NCBI GenBank assembly: GCA_031841125.1
Contig: CM063107.1
Coordinates: 65,483,814 to 65,547,813, forward strand
Reading direction: 5' to 3'
Source: Acanthococcus lagerstroemiae
Taxonomy: Eukaryota; Arthropoda; Insecta; Hemiptera; Eriococcidae
DNA length: 64,000 bases
Made by a program: the position numbers and the translations under genes. Below the pieces are notes generated by a model. It ran no database searches and was not told the origin of the DNA. It saw nothing but the letters and a program-made list of their open reading frames with translations. Each line of letters begins with the position of its first letter. Within the stretch, counting starts at the first letter, position 1. Shown here in pieces: positions 12,907 through 23,095 of this stretch.

Positions 12907-13162
12907 TTGACAACATAACACTCACTGACTGGACGGACTACACAACCACAGACAACTAATAGGAAAACACACCAAATAGGTTTACTATACGGTACTACAC
13001 ATCACTATAAATACAGGACGACAAAGAGGAAAGTGTTAGGGTACGCCACTGAAGATGGTGTAACAGCCGAAAGCGCTCTGGACTACAGAAGAAGAAATCG
13101 TGAATTGGCACACCCTGCGTACAGAATATTACCAAGTTCACTCACACTCTAACGTGGACACT

Positions 13163-13484
13163 AAGATTTAAAGAAGTTGTCACACGTCAATGTTCTGTTG
13201 ACGCTATAGATTGGCTCGGACAACTTCAACAAGTATCACTCAGCTAGGGGAGTACTTTTGTCTTCTGATTTGCCAATGTAAACATCCGCATTTAGCATGT
13301 AAGAAGTTCTCGCGTCGATGAACATTATAATCTTTATTCCGTATCGATCTGGTTTATCAGGAAAATAGATGGTGAATGGGCTGTGACCACGGAATACCAG
13401 AAGCTGCTCATCCAGTTTCACCTGTTCGTTTGGTGAGTAGATTTCAGTGCGCTCCTCCCCGACACACAAAATTCCGACAGCCAA
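13163..13484 (-). pseudogene. piggyBac-type transposase, central N-terminal part (broken)
   Basis: The minus-strand reading gives VKLDEQLLVFRG, FPDKPDRYGIKI, MFIDARTSYML and DVYIGK, then a single in-frame stop after TPLAE, then LSEPIY and LTCDNFFKS. These are consecutive piggyBac blocks. The Asp of FIDARTS (residue 57 of the open part) and the Asp of CDNFF fit the first and second catalytic aspartates. After FFKS homology fades within about 45 bases and the Penelope-like element begins; the next expected block (TLVG-like) is found at 11873 and below. The true N-terminus and the TTAA-flanked ends were not found. Confidence 0.85.
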
Positions 13485-13890
13485 AATTCATGAATAATGA
13501 TCAATGTCATTCTAATATTTTATATTTTTACAATTATCTATGTACAAAAATTTATTAATATTCAGTTAATCCCAGTACAATTGTTGATGCTTGGTCCTGG
13601 TTATCTGTTAAAAAGAAAAAAAGAAAATTCATGAAATAATAATTTTAGTTAATACAAAAATATTTTAGATAGATTCGCATCCTAGAACTGGGTATCAGTT
13701 CTACCATAAAGCCATGCACAACTATTTCTTGGGGGGGGCATTTGCCCTCATCGCGCCCTCTCCCCCCTTTGGCTACATCACTGCCTCGTAGAAATTTTCA
13801 CATTATATACTATGTGTATCCTCAAGCCCCCCCCGGTAAACAGTCAGCACCCCCTACCACAGATGGCCAGCTACAGGCCTGAAGTAAAAA
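13485..13890. other. No gene recognised
   Basis: AT-rich, with G-run and C-run patches at 13731-13780 and 13825-13840 like those inside the window's MITEs. The phrase TTGGCTACATCACTG near 13781 resembles a MITE end, but no matching left end with a target duplication was found. Confidence 0.4.
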
Positions 13891-13896
13891 CATATA

Positions 13897-14360
13897 CTGT
13901 AGATTTCGGATTATCCGACTTCCAGGTTATCCGAGTCCAATTTATCCGACCCTACCCTCCGACTTATCAGGTTAATCCAAATTTCTACATGAGATCATGA
14001 GACATCTAATTTTTGATTTTTGGAATGTATGTAGATACATTACGTACGTTGTTCAACCGGCGCGATAGCGCGGCGTTGCGAAATCACGCGGCCAAAAAAA
14101 GAATCGCGATTTAAAAAAAAAACTTTGGTCACCGACGATTTAAAAAATTATAATTTGTGATTTATTATTTCATAAGTATCGTTTTTTCACTTATTTATCC
14201 CTTTTTAAAGCCAAAGTTCAACTTTCTGAATAAACAATTTCTTTTTAAATTTTGTACACGTTATTTCTACATTGAAAATATTCATTTCGGATTATCCGAC
14301 CTTTTTCGGCATCTAATCAACCTACAGCCCCGATTAGGTCGGATAACCCGGAGTCTACTG
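13897..14360. mobile_element. pogo/Tigger-like MITE, 464 bp
   Basis: The left end reads CTGTAGATTTCGGATTATCC and the right end, on the minus strand, CAGTAGACTCCGGGTTATCC. Further TTATCCGA blocks follow inside each end. Both ends are flanked by TA. Ends of this kind (CAGTNGACNC...TTATCCGA) with a TA duplication are typical of the pogo/Tigger branch of Tc1/mariner. There is no transposase. A G+C-rich GCGCGATAGCGCGGCG patch sits in the interior near 14060. Confidence 0.75.
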
Positions 14361-16320
14361 TACAAATGGTTTGAGGAGCCAAACAAGAATCTTTTGAACG
14401 GCCGGTGGACCGGCCAGGGGCAGTTTTTCCCTACCCTCCTTCACCAATCCACCTCTAAAATAAGTAGTAACTAAATATTATACATTAAATGACACAGATA
14501 TGACGACTTACCGATAAATTACAGCCCAATTACTAGTACTTTTCAAAATCCGCTTTGAAAGTTTTAGACCGCATTGAACACCAACGATTAATATGAAATT
14601 CTAAATGGAACTGAAACCACTTCTAGACCCCAGGCAAGATATCAAACATGATCATGAACGCAGTGTATCAGCAACTTATAGAGGCACCGACGCGACGGCG
14701 CCCTTTTAACTTACCTTTACGTGGCTGGCGCAAAGGAAAATATACGCATACGAAGTACAATACACAACCTTCGCGTTTCTCTGCATTTAACTGTGTGACA
14801 GAGAATTCTGTCATTACAACGAAATTCTGGCACCTTATGTCAACGATTACTCCGGTGGGCGGAGTTTCAGCTGTGACACAGGGTCTGACTCGATTTGGTT
14901 CAATTTGTCAGTGACAGATTGACAGAAATTGTGATTTTTCCGCAGCGGGATAATTTTCAGAGAATCACCCAAAGTTGCTGGGGGTCCAGAACTCCTGGCA
15001 AAATTTTCATGTCCGCAGAGACAAGCTTCCTATGTACATGCAGATTAAATTTTAGCTGGCTGTAATTCTTAAGGTAGTGCAGTGGTTAACTCTTAACTGG
15101 TTATTAGAAAAGAGAGAAAAAAGACCTATAAAAGTTGTTGCCCCCATTACTAGTACGTTCAAAACAATATTCGGTGCCAGGTACTTAATACGAGAGCACC
15201 AACTCCTTGTTGGAAATCTATGTAGCTATTACCTTAATTGCATCTAACTAAGCACGGATCAGATAAACATGACGTTATAGTGTTTTCATTTCGTAAAAAC
15301 TGTTTATACCCCGTGCGGACTGCTGCGAAGTAAGGGTATCAGTTGGCGAACAATGCGAATGACGATTGTTGTGGCCTACCCAGCCGGAAATAAAGGTATT
15401 CATTGTATTTCTGCTATTTGAAGCACAATAGTCGTACCTCAGGACATGCTTATTTCAGTTATGTCTCTATTCAGATATTCGAGTCCAGAAAAGAAAAGAA
15501 TCGCGAACGCTTTCAACGTGCTTGTTTGGCTTTCTAACTCCTACATTGTTACCGCTCTTACGTAGTCTTCTTTTCATCAGCCGGATAATAACCTTCGTGG
15601 AGCAATTTACACTTGCCTGCGCACGTCGACTATGCTCCTTATTACTCATTTCTGTCAAACTGTATGACTATATGTATGTGTACCCAGCACCTACTCTGGC
15701 TCCAACTATACGAGCACTCACGAAAATTACGCTGTGTTGTGCACCGCAAATGAAATATTCGATTAACTTTTAACACACCGCAAAAGCTTTCATAGCTTGA
15801 CTCGCCTTCGTACCTGACAATCTTAAACCATTACTGCCGAAAACATATCAAAAATCTCATACAACCGCTCTCTTTTTCAACCATATTCGAGGCGATGTAT
15901 ATGCGTAATGAATTCCCGAGGAATATTAAGAAGTTTTAGGTGTCAGTTACACGAATCTTATCGAAAACTATTAATCTAACGAGATAAAGTATCCCTGGGA
16001 AGAATAAATGAAGTTAACTGAAAGGGGAATGTCAACACACGTCAACCGTTTCGCCTTTTTTTCCTTGTTCTTTTTTTTTCCCCGTTGCAATACTGAAACG
16101 TTACGTTGGATAAAAAATTCAATCTACAAAACGACGGATTGTCTCAATGTATTAGTGTTTGATCCCGTTTCCTATGCACGAACACTCGGAGGGGATATTT
16201 TGATAAATTTGAATTTGAATCGCGATTCCTCATTTCGATAAACTTGTATACGTGGTCTCCAGCGTGGGGAATACCGCGTGTACAGAGTGGCACGAAAGTA
16301 TGAGACAGTACTTTTTGAAA
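14361..16320. other. No gene recognised
   Basis: Single-copy-looking DNA with CpG-bearing stretches at about 14680-14930 and 15290-15760. Open frames are short and without motifs. Confidence 0.4.
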
Positions 16321-16400
16321 GCGTGGCCAAATCCGCGGGAGATCACGTGGATTTCCATTTAGTGAGATTAGAAGTTTCGGGTTCAACCCCTCGCTAACGT
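16321..16400 (+). repeat. Degenerate tRNA-like (SINE head) sequence
   Basis: Begins GCGTGGCCAAAT, the same twelve bases as the SINE head near 38594, which covers a pol III A-box. A B-box-like GGTTCAACCCC lies at 16379-16389. The spacing between boxes is about ten bases longer than in the 38.5-kb copy, and the arms do not fold into a good cloverleaf, so it is not a functional tRNA. It may be a decayed SINE head or a chance resemblance. Confidence 0.35.
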
Positions 16401-16562
16401 GAACCCCCTGAGCTCCGCCTCACTTTCTGTACGTGTTTACCTAGATGTTCAACTGACTGACTAACTAAATACGTGATTGATTCATTTACTGGACTGATCA
16501 ACGGGATATATGAACGAACGAACAATAGCTGGTTGACTGACGTCTAGCTATCTGCGTGACCA

Positions 16563-16691
16563 GGAGACCTATCATGGAACTTGTGTCACGATACCACAAA
16601 TCGTTACAGTGGTAACTTGATACGGTTTACTGTACAAGTTACCACTGTAACGATTTGTGGTATCGTGATAAAAGTTTCATAATAGGTCTCC
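16563..16691. mobile_element. Hairpin (foldback) MITE, arms about 60 bp
   Basis: GGAGACCTAT at the left edge and its complement ATAGGTCTCC at the right edge bound a near-perfect inverted repeat. A 38-base core from GTCACGATACC onward to GGTAACTT is identical in both arms, and the loop is about 8-10 bases. The element is essentially all terminal inverted repeat. A transcript would fold into one long hairpin. No convincing target duplication was seen. Confidence 0.8.
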
Positions 16692-16713
16692 AGCAGTGTG
16701 TCTAACTAACTGA

Positions 16714-17261
16714 CAGTGCTGCCAATCCAACCTGTTGAAAAATCGCAGGATTTTTCGTAAAAAATCTTGAGAGAAAAGTTTTTACCTGTTCTATATTTCT
16801 CAGCAATTAAATATTTACTGACTCATCAAATTTGTTGTTTTACCTCTTCCGCCCTCAGTTCTGTCGAGAATCTTAAAAAGTTTCCTTTTTTCCTTTCACT
16901 TTTGTTCTTGAATACTGTGGAGAAGAGAGAAGAGAATTTCATTACTTACGCCTTTTTCTTAGCACATTTCGACGCCACTAAGGGCTCTTTTTTGTGACAG
17001 GTCACAGATGTAGTTTACATTTCTATTGCTCTGTAAAATTTGATTGCTTATTGCTCCCGTATGGCATTTTCCATTTCCTAAATTTTGGAAGTGAAAGATT
17101 TGAAAAGCAATACATATTATATTCACTCAGTTTTATGTAAATTCGTGAGAACTCTTGAGATTTTCTTGAAAGTCTTGATATTTTGTCTCAAGATCTTAAA
17201 ATCTTGAGAAAACCCTCAAAATCCTGAGATCTTAAGATTTATCTTGAGGTTGGCAGCAGTG
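16714..17261. mobile_element. Non-autonomous hAT-type element, 548 bp
   Basis: Left end CAGTGCTGCCAATCC and right end (minus strand) CACTGCTGCCAACCT are imperfect inverted repeats. The flanks CTAACTGA (16706-16713) and CTAACTAT (17262-17269) match at 6 of 8 positions. Subterminal CTTGAGA/TCTCAAG motifs recur at both sides. No transposase was recognised. Confidence 0.6.
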
Positions 17262-18370
17262 CTAACTATGACTGACTGAATAAATGATTGGCAGTAGGGA
17301 TGGGACGATTATCGATAGTACTAACCCTTAAATGCCACTCTTAGTGAAATAGGCAACCTTACCGGCAGAGTATGTGCAGCAGTATCTCCCTGAACGTTGG
17401 GGCGCAAAACACTCGCTAATGACACACTTCCGGATCGCCATACGTTGGACAGATATACCGAAGTCAGGGATCCTCAAAACAAAAATTTACGTGCTTCTGA
17501 AATATTTGGCTTCTGGGCATTTTGGGCATAATAGTCAAAATTGGTAATTCAATTTCGCATGACTTTTTATGTCGTAACGAGGTTTACTTTGACCAGCGGT
17601 CTCGCACAATATTATAGTTGCTATCAAAATTAACTAAATATTGGAATTCAGGGATTCCCAATGTTTTTTTCTTTAATATTAATTAAAACTTTAGGGGAAA
17701 AAATCGTAATTTAGCTTTTTCATCGGCCGGTTGCACATCCCTAACAACTGTCAGAGAAATAACAACAAACATGATATATTCTAAAGAGAGTAAAGCGATA
17801 CTAAGCATTACCTAGTAACGATTTGGAGAGGATCTGTTAGCATCCAGTCCCTCCATGCTTAAAAATACCATTTTAGTGAATTTAATAAGAGTGGCATTTA
17901 CGTAACAAAATATGTGTAGCATTGCAGGGTCAAGGTAAAGGCGCCAAATGTCGCTCACTTTTTTTCAAACTCCAAAAAGTTGCATTAAAATTTAGATATC
18001 CCGAAAATTTTACATGCAGTGTGTAGAGGAAACCCTGAGCTTCAACTTGACGGAGTTTTAGGTAAAAATTTCAATTTGAGTGGATGCAGTTGCTTTTTTT
18101 TTGGAAAGTTCCAAAATAATGCTCTTGAAAAATGGGCTCCTAATATCGCCCACTAACATATAATTTCAAAAAACGCAAGAAATTGATACCTTTCATCATG
18201 TAAACGACATATTTAAAAAAATATAAATACATTATGAATTTAAACACATTATAGTTCTCGTACAAATGTACGTTTCTTACCTTCTTCAATCTTTCAGAGT
18301 AGATTTCGGTACATCGGACATATTTAACGCGTTTATCATGGCCATTTTCTTTTAACGGCAGAAACAGCCA
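17262..18370. other. No gene; one possible inverted-end pair
   Basis: TAAATGCCACTCTTA at about 17329-17343 and its complement at 17886-17900 would bound a 570-bp unit, but no target duplication is visible, so it is only a candidate element. The rest has no recognised feature. Confidence 0.4.
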
Positions 18371-18738
18371 TAGGAACGTACCTGTAGGGGGTAGGGGGTA
18401 AGGGGTAGCTCACTCCCCTGTAGAAATTTCTCACGCAGCATTGGAAAAATTTACTATTTTCATCAGACGGACTTGGAAAAATCCAACAAACAAGGTTTTG
18501 TTTGGCTTTAATACTTGGGTACTTGGGAATAGAGTTGAGAAGTTGGGAAAATCCAAGTCAAAGGTTTTCTTGCTTTGATATTTGGGAATTTTGAGTTGAG
18601 TCAGCTCGAAAAATCCAACAAGTCAATTTTTTTTTTTGGGCTTTGATATTTGGGAATTTTGGGTTCAGTCAGTTGGGACTCTTTCACAATTTTTGCACTC
18701 CCCTGTGCCCCCAAGAAACACTCTTCAGTACGTCCCTG
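18371..18738. mobile_element. hAT-type MITE, CAGGGACGTAC family, copy 1
   Basis: The left end is TAGGAACGTACC and the right end (minus strand) CAGGGACGTAC. The flanks AACAGCCA (18363-18370) and AACTGCCA (18739-18746) form an 8-bp duplication with one difference. Inside are two to three imperfect direct repeats of a TTTGATATTTGGGAATTTTG block of about 60-70 bp. Copies 2 and 3 lie at 29154-29387 and 33483-33801 in the opposite orientation. Confidence 0.8.
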
Positions 18739-20165
18739 AACTGCCAAGTTCATTCGCTCCTGTGGTCAGCTGCGTCTTTTTACTGGATCTGAGGACATTT
18801 CGCTATAAAAATGTAATATTTGGTAAATTTCATAAGTAGGCAATATTAGGAGACGAGCGCATTTTTGACAAAATAATTAAAACATTTTAAAAACTGAAAA
18901 AGAAACTTACCTGAACTTGATACTTTGGACTATTACAGTCTGATAAAATCAATCGTCAATTTTTTTCACACATTTGAATTTATATAAATCATATTTTTCT
19001 GGATTTTTGAAAAACCTTATTGCCTTCAAAAACATTGTTTTCGGTAATAACCTTTTTGTTTTGGTCTTACGCAAATTACGTTTTCAATGATGTCATATAT
19101 ATCAACAAAACGCACCTAGTACTACAACTGACCACCTGATTATGCAATAAACAGACGAAGAGATGGGCGATTTTAGGAAACTTGGCGATATTTGGTACCT
19201 TTGCCTTACCAAGTTTTGGCCACTATCTTCAATGCATTTTCAGATTTGACCGATACTTTAAGACTCTTCCAGACCAGTTTATGACGCTTCGAAACTTATT
19301 CCCTTCTTAAGACTCGCGTAATACTCTTATAGACTTGTTTAAAATTCCTCAAGACTCATTCATATTCAGAACTCCTAATTGCTCTTCCAAACCAAGATTC
19401 TCTAGATTTTTCCACGCTGGATTAAGACTCTTTAAACATTTTTCAGATTTCCTGGCTTAATTACTGCCAGTGACTGAGGAGCCAATTCTCGACAGTACAG
19501 GACTTCCTAAGATTGATCCAAGATTCTTCCAGTTTAATAGCTGGCTCGTCCAAACTCTTATAAAAATTATTATTACTCCTAAAGAACTTGCTTTAGACTC
19601 CTCTCGAGTTTTTCATGCATGTCCAAAATTCCTGATGGGTTGCCGGTAATTTCATCAAAGGTAATTTCACCGACTTTGTGCCATTTTAGGAAGAGGAAGG
19701 GGAAGGGGAAGTACAAACACTTTCTGTATGAAGTTAAAGCTTACAGAAACTAGTTATCTTCCATGCAAAAGAAAGTGACTTTTCCAGGCTGTATGAAGAC
19801 TCTTCGAGACTTCTCAGGCTTTTTTAAGACTTCAAAACATTTTCCGGCTTTATTATGACACCTGGAAACCTCCCTCTGGTCACTGATGCGATACTCGAAA
19901 GGGTAATTTCCGAGGCGAGGGGTGCAGTGTCTGCTGGGGAGCCACTTTTGCATGCGTGCATCACCATACGCTCCATCAAGTAGGGACTTCTGGAATACTT
20001 CCAGACAGCGGTGGGTTTGAGATGAAAGACCCAGTCTACAAATATTTTGAAGGGCCGACCAGTTTTAATACTGTAAAAAACGAAAAAAAAATGTCGACTT
20101 CAATACACCTCCTTCCCTCAGAAAAAAATCGAAAGATCTTGCTAGAGCCCTTTATGTGCAATGGG
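18739..20165. other. No gene; AAGACTC-rich degenerate repeat at 19200-19620
   Basis: From about 19200 to 19620 the motif AAGACTC (or close variants such as AGACTTG, AGACTCTT) recurs every few tens of bases. The same flavour returns near 27780, 55600, 58400-59100 and 60160 (some tracts on the other strand). A block at about 19899-19975 (GGGTAATTTCC ... GCATGCGTGCATCACCATACG-like) is shared in shortened form with 51092-51140. Confidence 0.45.
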
Positions 20166-20169
20166 AAGA

Positions 20170-20655
20170 AAATTGGTGAGAATACGATGGGAAGATAAAA
20201 TTTCAAATGCAAAGTTATATAACACGTTCGGAGAGAACGATGTGGGGTACACTATTACAAAATTAAAATGGAAATATGCTGGACATTTGGCGCAAACAGA
20301 TAAGACTAGATAAGATTGTGGAGAGGGGTAAATCACAAAAAAACAGATTACAAAGTTGAAAACTATGTACAGATCAATGCTGAAAAAATGATAGGAGGAT
20401 AAAATTTCAAATACAAAGTAATATAAAATGGCGGAAGAAAGCGATATGGGGTACACTATTACGCTATTAAAAAATTAAAATGGAAATATGCTGGACATTT
20501 AGCAGGAACAGTTAACATCAGCAGATAGGGGAGGGGGATAAAATTACCTAATTGGATACCGTATCACTGGAAAATACAAAAGGACAGACCAGCAGTTAGA
20601 TGCAGAGACGAGCTCATCAAAAATGGGGCCACTGTGGCAGAGATTTTTTATAAAG
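20170..20655 (+). pseudogene. RTE-type LINE C-terminal fragment, internally duplicated
   Basis: The block DVGYTITKLKWKYAGHLA (20233 onward) and a second LKWKYAGHLAGT copy about 210 bp downstream match the LKW-WAGHxAR motif after the RT domain in RTE-type LINEs. The second copy is followed by NWIPYHWKIQKDRPAVRCRD and ELIKNGA, which fit the W-P...GRP-RW-DEI block. Several stops and frameshifts interrupt it. It ends next to the 3' end of a different LINE on the minus strand. Confidence 0.7.
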
Positions 20656-20660
20656 CCTAT

Positions 20661-21245
20661 TTAGTTGACATTATTCAAGCCCAAATTCTGGGCAAAGGCC
20701 TCCTTCACTCGTTGCCACTTCAGATGATCCCCCTCAACTCTTTCAAACTGGTTATTTTGAAGGAAACTGACTATCTCGTCCCTCCACCTCGTCTTTTGTC
20801 CACCACTCCATCTGTCGTCTCTCAGGAACATACAGATTTTGTATTCCCAGTGATCGTTCTTCATTCTTGAAACATGACATATCCAATTCCATTTCAATCT
20901 TTTTGCTACTTGGTTGATATTTAGGTTGTTTTTAAATTTGTCTTTAATTTTTGAAATTTTAATTTTATCTGTTCTTTTTACCCCCACCATGACCCTTTCC
21001 ATCGAGTTTTTGGTGGTTTTAATTTGATTTTCGTCTTTCTTTGTAAGAGCCCATGTATGGCAGCCGTAAAAGTAATTGTTGGGACAATACTGTTATTAAA
21101 TATTTTGTTTTTCAATTTGTTTTGGTAGGAGTCTTTCATAATCTCTTTCAATTGCCAGAATATTTTTCTATCCTAGGACTATTCTGCGGTGAATTATTTA
21201 TTCGTGCGGTTTTCAAGAGATAGTAATTATTACAGATATACAATT
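20661..21245 (-). pseudogene. RTE LINE, post-RT C-terminal domain
   Basis: The 113-codon frame at 20661-21002 contains AKRLKWNWICHVSRM, DDRWSGGQKTRWRDEI and HLKWQRVKEAF, the usual C-terminal signature of RTE-type ORF2. Upstream of it, in shifted frames, NRTNK, HRRIVLG and IFWQLKE-like stretches connect to the RT thumb region across the inserted MITE. The fragment ends almost exactly where the plus-strand LINE fragment ends. Confidence 0.8.
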
Positions 21246-21251
21246 TCCGTT

Positions 21252-21533
21252 CAGAGATGAAATTGAATTTTCAGTTGGGGGAAGGGGAGAAGAAAAATTG
21301 GCCAACAAATTTTTTTTTTTATACTAAGAATTCGCCGACCAAATGTTTTTTTTATTTGAAAAATTGCCGATTGTTTCATTATTGGAATATTTTTCAATTG
21401 AAGAAAAGGCAAACAAACAAACGTTCTTAAAAAATGAAAAATTCTAATGAACGGTTTCAGAACTCTCCAACTGTCAAATTGTTGGAGTGTGGGGGGCTTT
21501 CAACCCCCCACACTCCCTATAGTTTCGTCCCTG
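21252..21533. mobile_element. hAT-type MITE nested in the RTE LINE, 282 bp
   Basis: Left end CAGAGATGAAATT and right end (minus strand) CAGGGACGAAACT match at 10 of 13 positions, the differences being transitions. Flanks TTTCCGTT (21244-21251) and TTTCCGAT (21534-21541) are an 8-bp duplication with one difference. The RTE coding pattern (IIENSSE before, NRTNK...HRRI after on the minus strand) resumes across it, which independently places both boundaries. Confidence 0.8.
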
Positions 21534-21656
21534 TTTCCGATGAATTTTCAATGATTTTCCTATCTATCATTAATTTTGAATTGTGATCGCTGGACATTGT
21601 TTTCGTCTTCTTCAAATTCATTTGCAACCTTGCCTCCCTTCCTATTTTCTTCAATT

Positions 21657-22294
21657 GAGGACCTGAGACTTCCAAAATGCGCTTAATCCGAATAATCGAA
21701 AATCGAATTTTTAGCGCAATCTGGTGGAGGAAGTTAAAAGACACCTATCAGAGTTGGTTTCCCGATTTTATCACGACATAGAGCCAGCTAAACCTTTCTT
21801 TCGTTCTTTTTTATAATACTGACTTACTTGTTTTTTTCAAATTTTATGAATATAAGACTGTTACGACTGTAAGTCATAATTACTTTTTCCTGTTCGGGGT
21901 GTAGAGGGAGGGGAGGGGTACAAGCATGTCTGAAGAGTGGAGGAGGGGGCATTGTGTACGTATGTCTCGTTCGCCAAGAAGGTCGTCTCTGAGCTATATC
22001 TTTCGATTTCCGACAGTTCCTAAGTCAAGATATACGAATTTTGACCTTTCACAAGTATGACATGGTCTGCCAAAACGAGCTAAGTCCACGACTTCCCCCA
22101 CTTTGCACTCCCGTAGCTCGAGGGCTGTTCACACGCCAACCTTCATACTCGGGTAGTATCAGTATTGACTCCTCATCTTTCCATCCACGAAATTGAATCA
22201 GTGTTATCACTTATCGTTCGCGAGTCTGAATGTTTTTTTCGATTTCCCAGCATTTCGTTTTTTGGACTAAGCACGTTTTGGAAGTCAGGTCCTC
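21657..22294. mobile_element. DNA element nested in the RTE LINE, 638 bp
   Basis: Left end GAGGACCTGAGACTTCC and right end (minus strand) GAGGACCTGACTTCC continue as related sequence for about 30 bp (… AATGCGCTTAATCC versus AACGTGCTTAGTCC). AATT flanks both sides. On the minus strand the host LINE reads EMIQEL before it and KKIGREARLQMN after it, as expected for one continuous RT domain. The superfamily is not resolved and no transposase was seen. Confidence 0.75.
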
Positions 22295-22309
22295 AATTCT
22301 TGTATCATT

Positions 22310-23095
22310 TCGTTTAGTCCGATAGGCCCTTTGCTATTAATGTAATGTCTCCGCGAATCTTAAATTGTTTAGATTTTGATCCCTTTTTCAGTTTAGTTTA
22401 ATTTTATAAATATTTCTTTCATCGCGCATATGAAAATAATTGAGGAAAACGAATCACCCTGTTCTACACCTTTCTAATTGGAAACTTCTTGCCCTGTTTA
22501 TCGGTAATTATTTTTGATCCTAGATCCGCATACATGGCCTTATTCAGGTTGACCCAAATGTCCGAAATACCCTGCTTCCTGAGTGTTTTCATTGTAAAGT
22601 CGTGTTTTAGGGAGTCAAAGGCTTTTGCGTAGTTTACAAAGGCCAGGTAAAGAGGCATTTGATTCTCTTTTGCCTTTTCAATTAGCTGATTCACTATAAG
22701 TATATGGTTAACCGTTAAGAAGGCTACTCTGAATCCCGCCTGTTTTCTGTGTTGCTGTCCATTCAGCGTTTTAGATATATTATTTGTAATTAATTTTGAA
22801 AAAATGTTTGAAAAAGTTGGGCTTTAGCTGATTGGTCTATAGTTAGCTGTATTATGTCGGTCGCCTTTCTTATGGAGTAGAATAATATTTGTTTCCAGGA
22901 AATGTTGTTTTCTTTCAGGATCTTAGTACCCAAGATTGTTAGCCCCCTTGTTAGGAATTTCCCTCCATATTTTACGTGCTCATTTTTTACTTTGTCCTCG
23001 CCTGGCGCTTTGTTATTTTTTATAATTTGAGCTACCTCGTGCTCCAGAAACTCCGGTTCATTCTCAGTTTTGACACTAACACTTTCTTCTAGCAC
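22310..23095 (-). pseudogene. RTE LINE reverse transcriptase, N-terminal and palm blocks
   Basis: The frame at 22790-23095 opens with EHEVAQIIKNNKAPGEDKV and EHVKYGG, the first conserved RT blocks of RTE elements. After frameshifts NYRPIS and QAGFRVAFLTVNHI appear, then INQLIEKAKE-like and LAFVNYAKAFDSLKH at 22464-22694 (the last holds the first catalytic Asp position as Asn-Tyr/Asp-Ser, degenerate). A stop follows RKV. The ADD box survives only as DITLIAKGLSD with its first positions lost. The copy is long inactive. Confidence 0.8.

Larger units (their letters stand above)
11885..13120 (+). mobile_element. Penelope-like retroelement, 5'-truncated, inserted in piggyBac
   Basis: The element opens within the reverse transcriptase and runs through the linker to a GIY-YIG endonuclease and a 3' tail. 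It lies between the two halves of a piggyBac transposase gene that is on the opposite strand. After the endonuclease stop, the tail (about 12907-13120) holds CTGAAGATGG and CCGAAAGCG, a pairing often found near the ends of Penelope-like elements. The break in piggyBac coincides with the start of recognisable reverse transcriptase, so the 5' truncation is original. TTATTACTCTTGTATGC-like sequence (minus strand near 11855-11873) and a related TAATATTCTGTACGC (near 13120-13134) may be a degenerate target duplication. Confidence 0.85.
20661..23095 (-). mobile_element. RTE-type LINE, 5'-truncated, with two nested insertions
   Basis: On the minus strand the order is KAPGED block (about 23000), NYRPIS, QAGFR, PLYLAFVNYAKAFDS (22600s), a degenerate VRQGD-like and ADDITLIA-like stretch (22450-22330), then LKKIGREARLQMNLKKTKTM (21650 down), IDRKIIE, NRTNK...HRRIVLG (21215-21180), and finally KRLKWNWICHVSRM and RWSGGQKTRWRDEI (20900-20770). 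This is a single LINE copy interrupted at 21252-21533 and at 21657-22294. No endonuclease domain remains at the 5' side. Confidence 0.8.

Noticed and set aside
10472..13118. CAGGGTGTGTCAA at 10472 and its near-complement at 13118 as ends of one element
   Set aside because: The right string is inside or at the tail of the Penelope-like element, and piggyBac sequence continues beyond it, so the pair cannot bound a single insertion.
12980..13120. Hammerhead ribozyme at the end of the Penelope-like element
   Set aside because: The strings CTGAAGATGG and CCGAAAGCG resemble parts of the core, but the CTGATGA box is not present and a three-stem fold is not evident.
17296..17743. TAGGGATG inverted ends
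   Set aside because: Only eight matching bases, no flanking duplication, and it overlaps another candidate pair (17329-17900).
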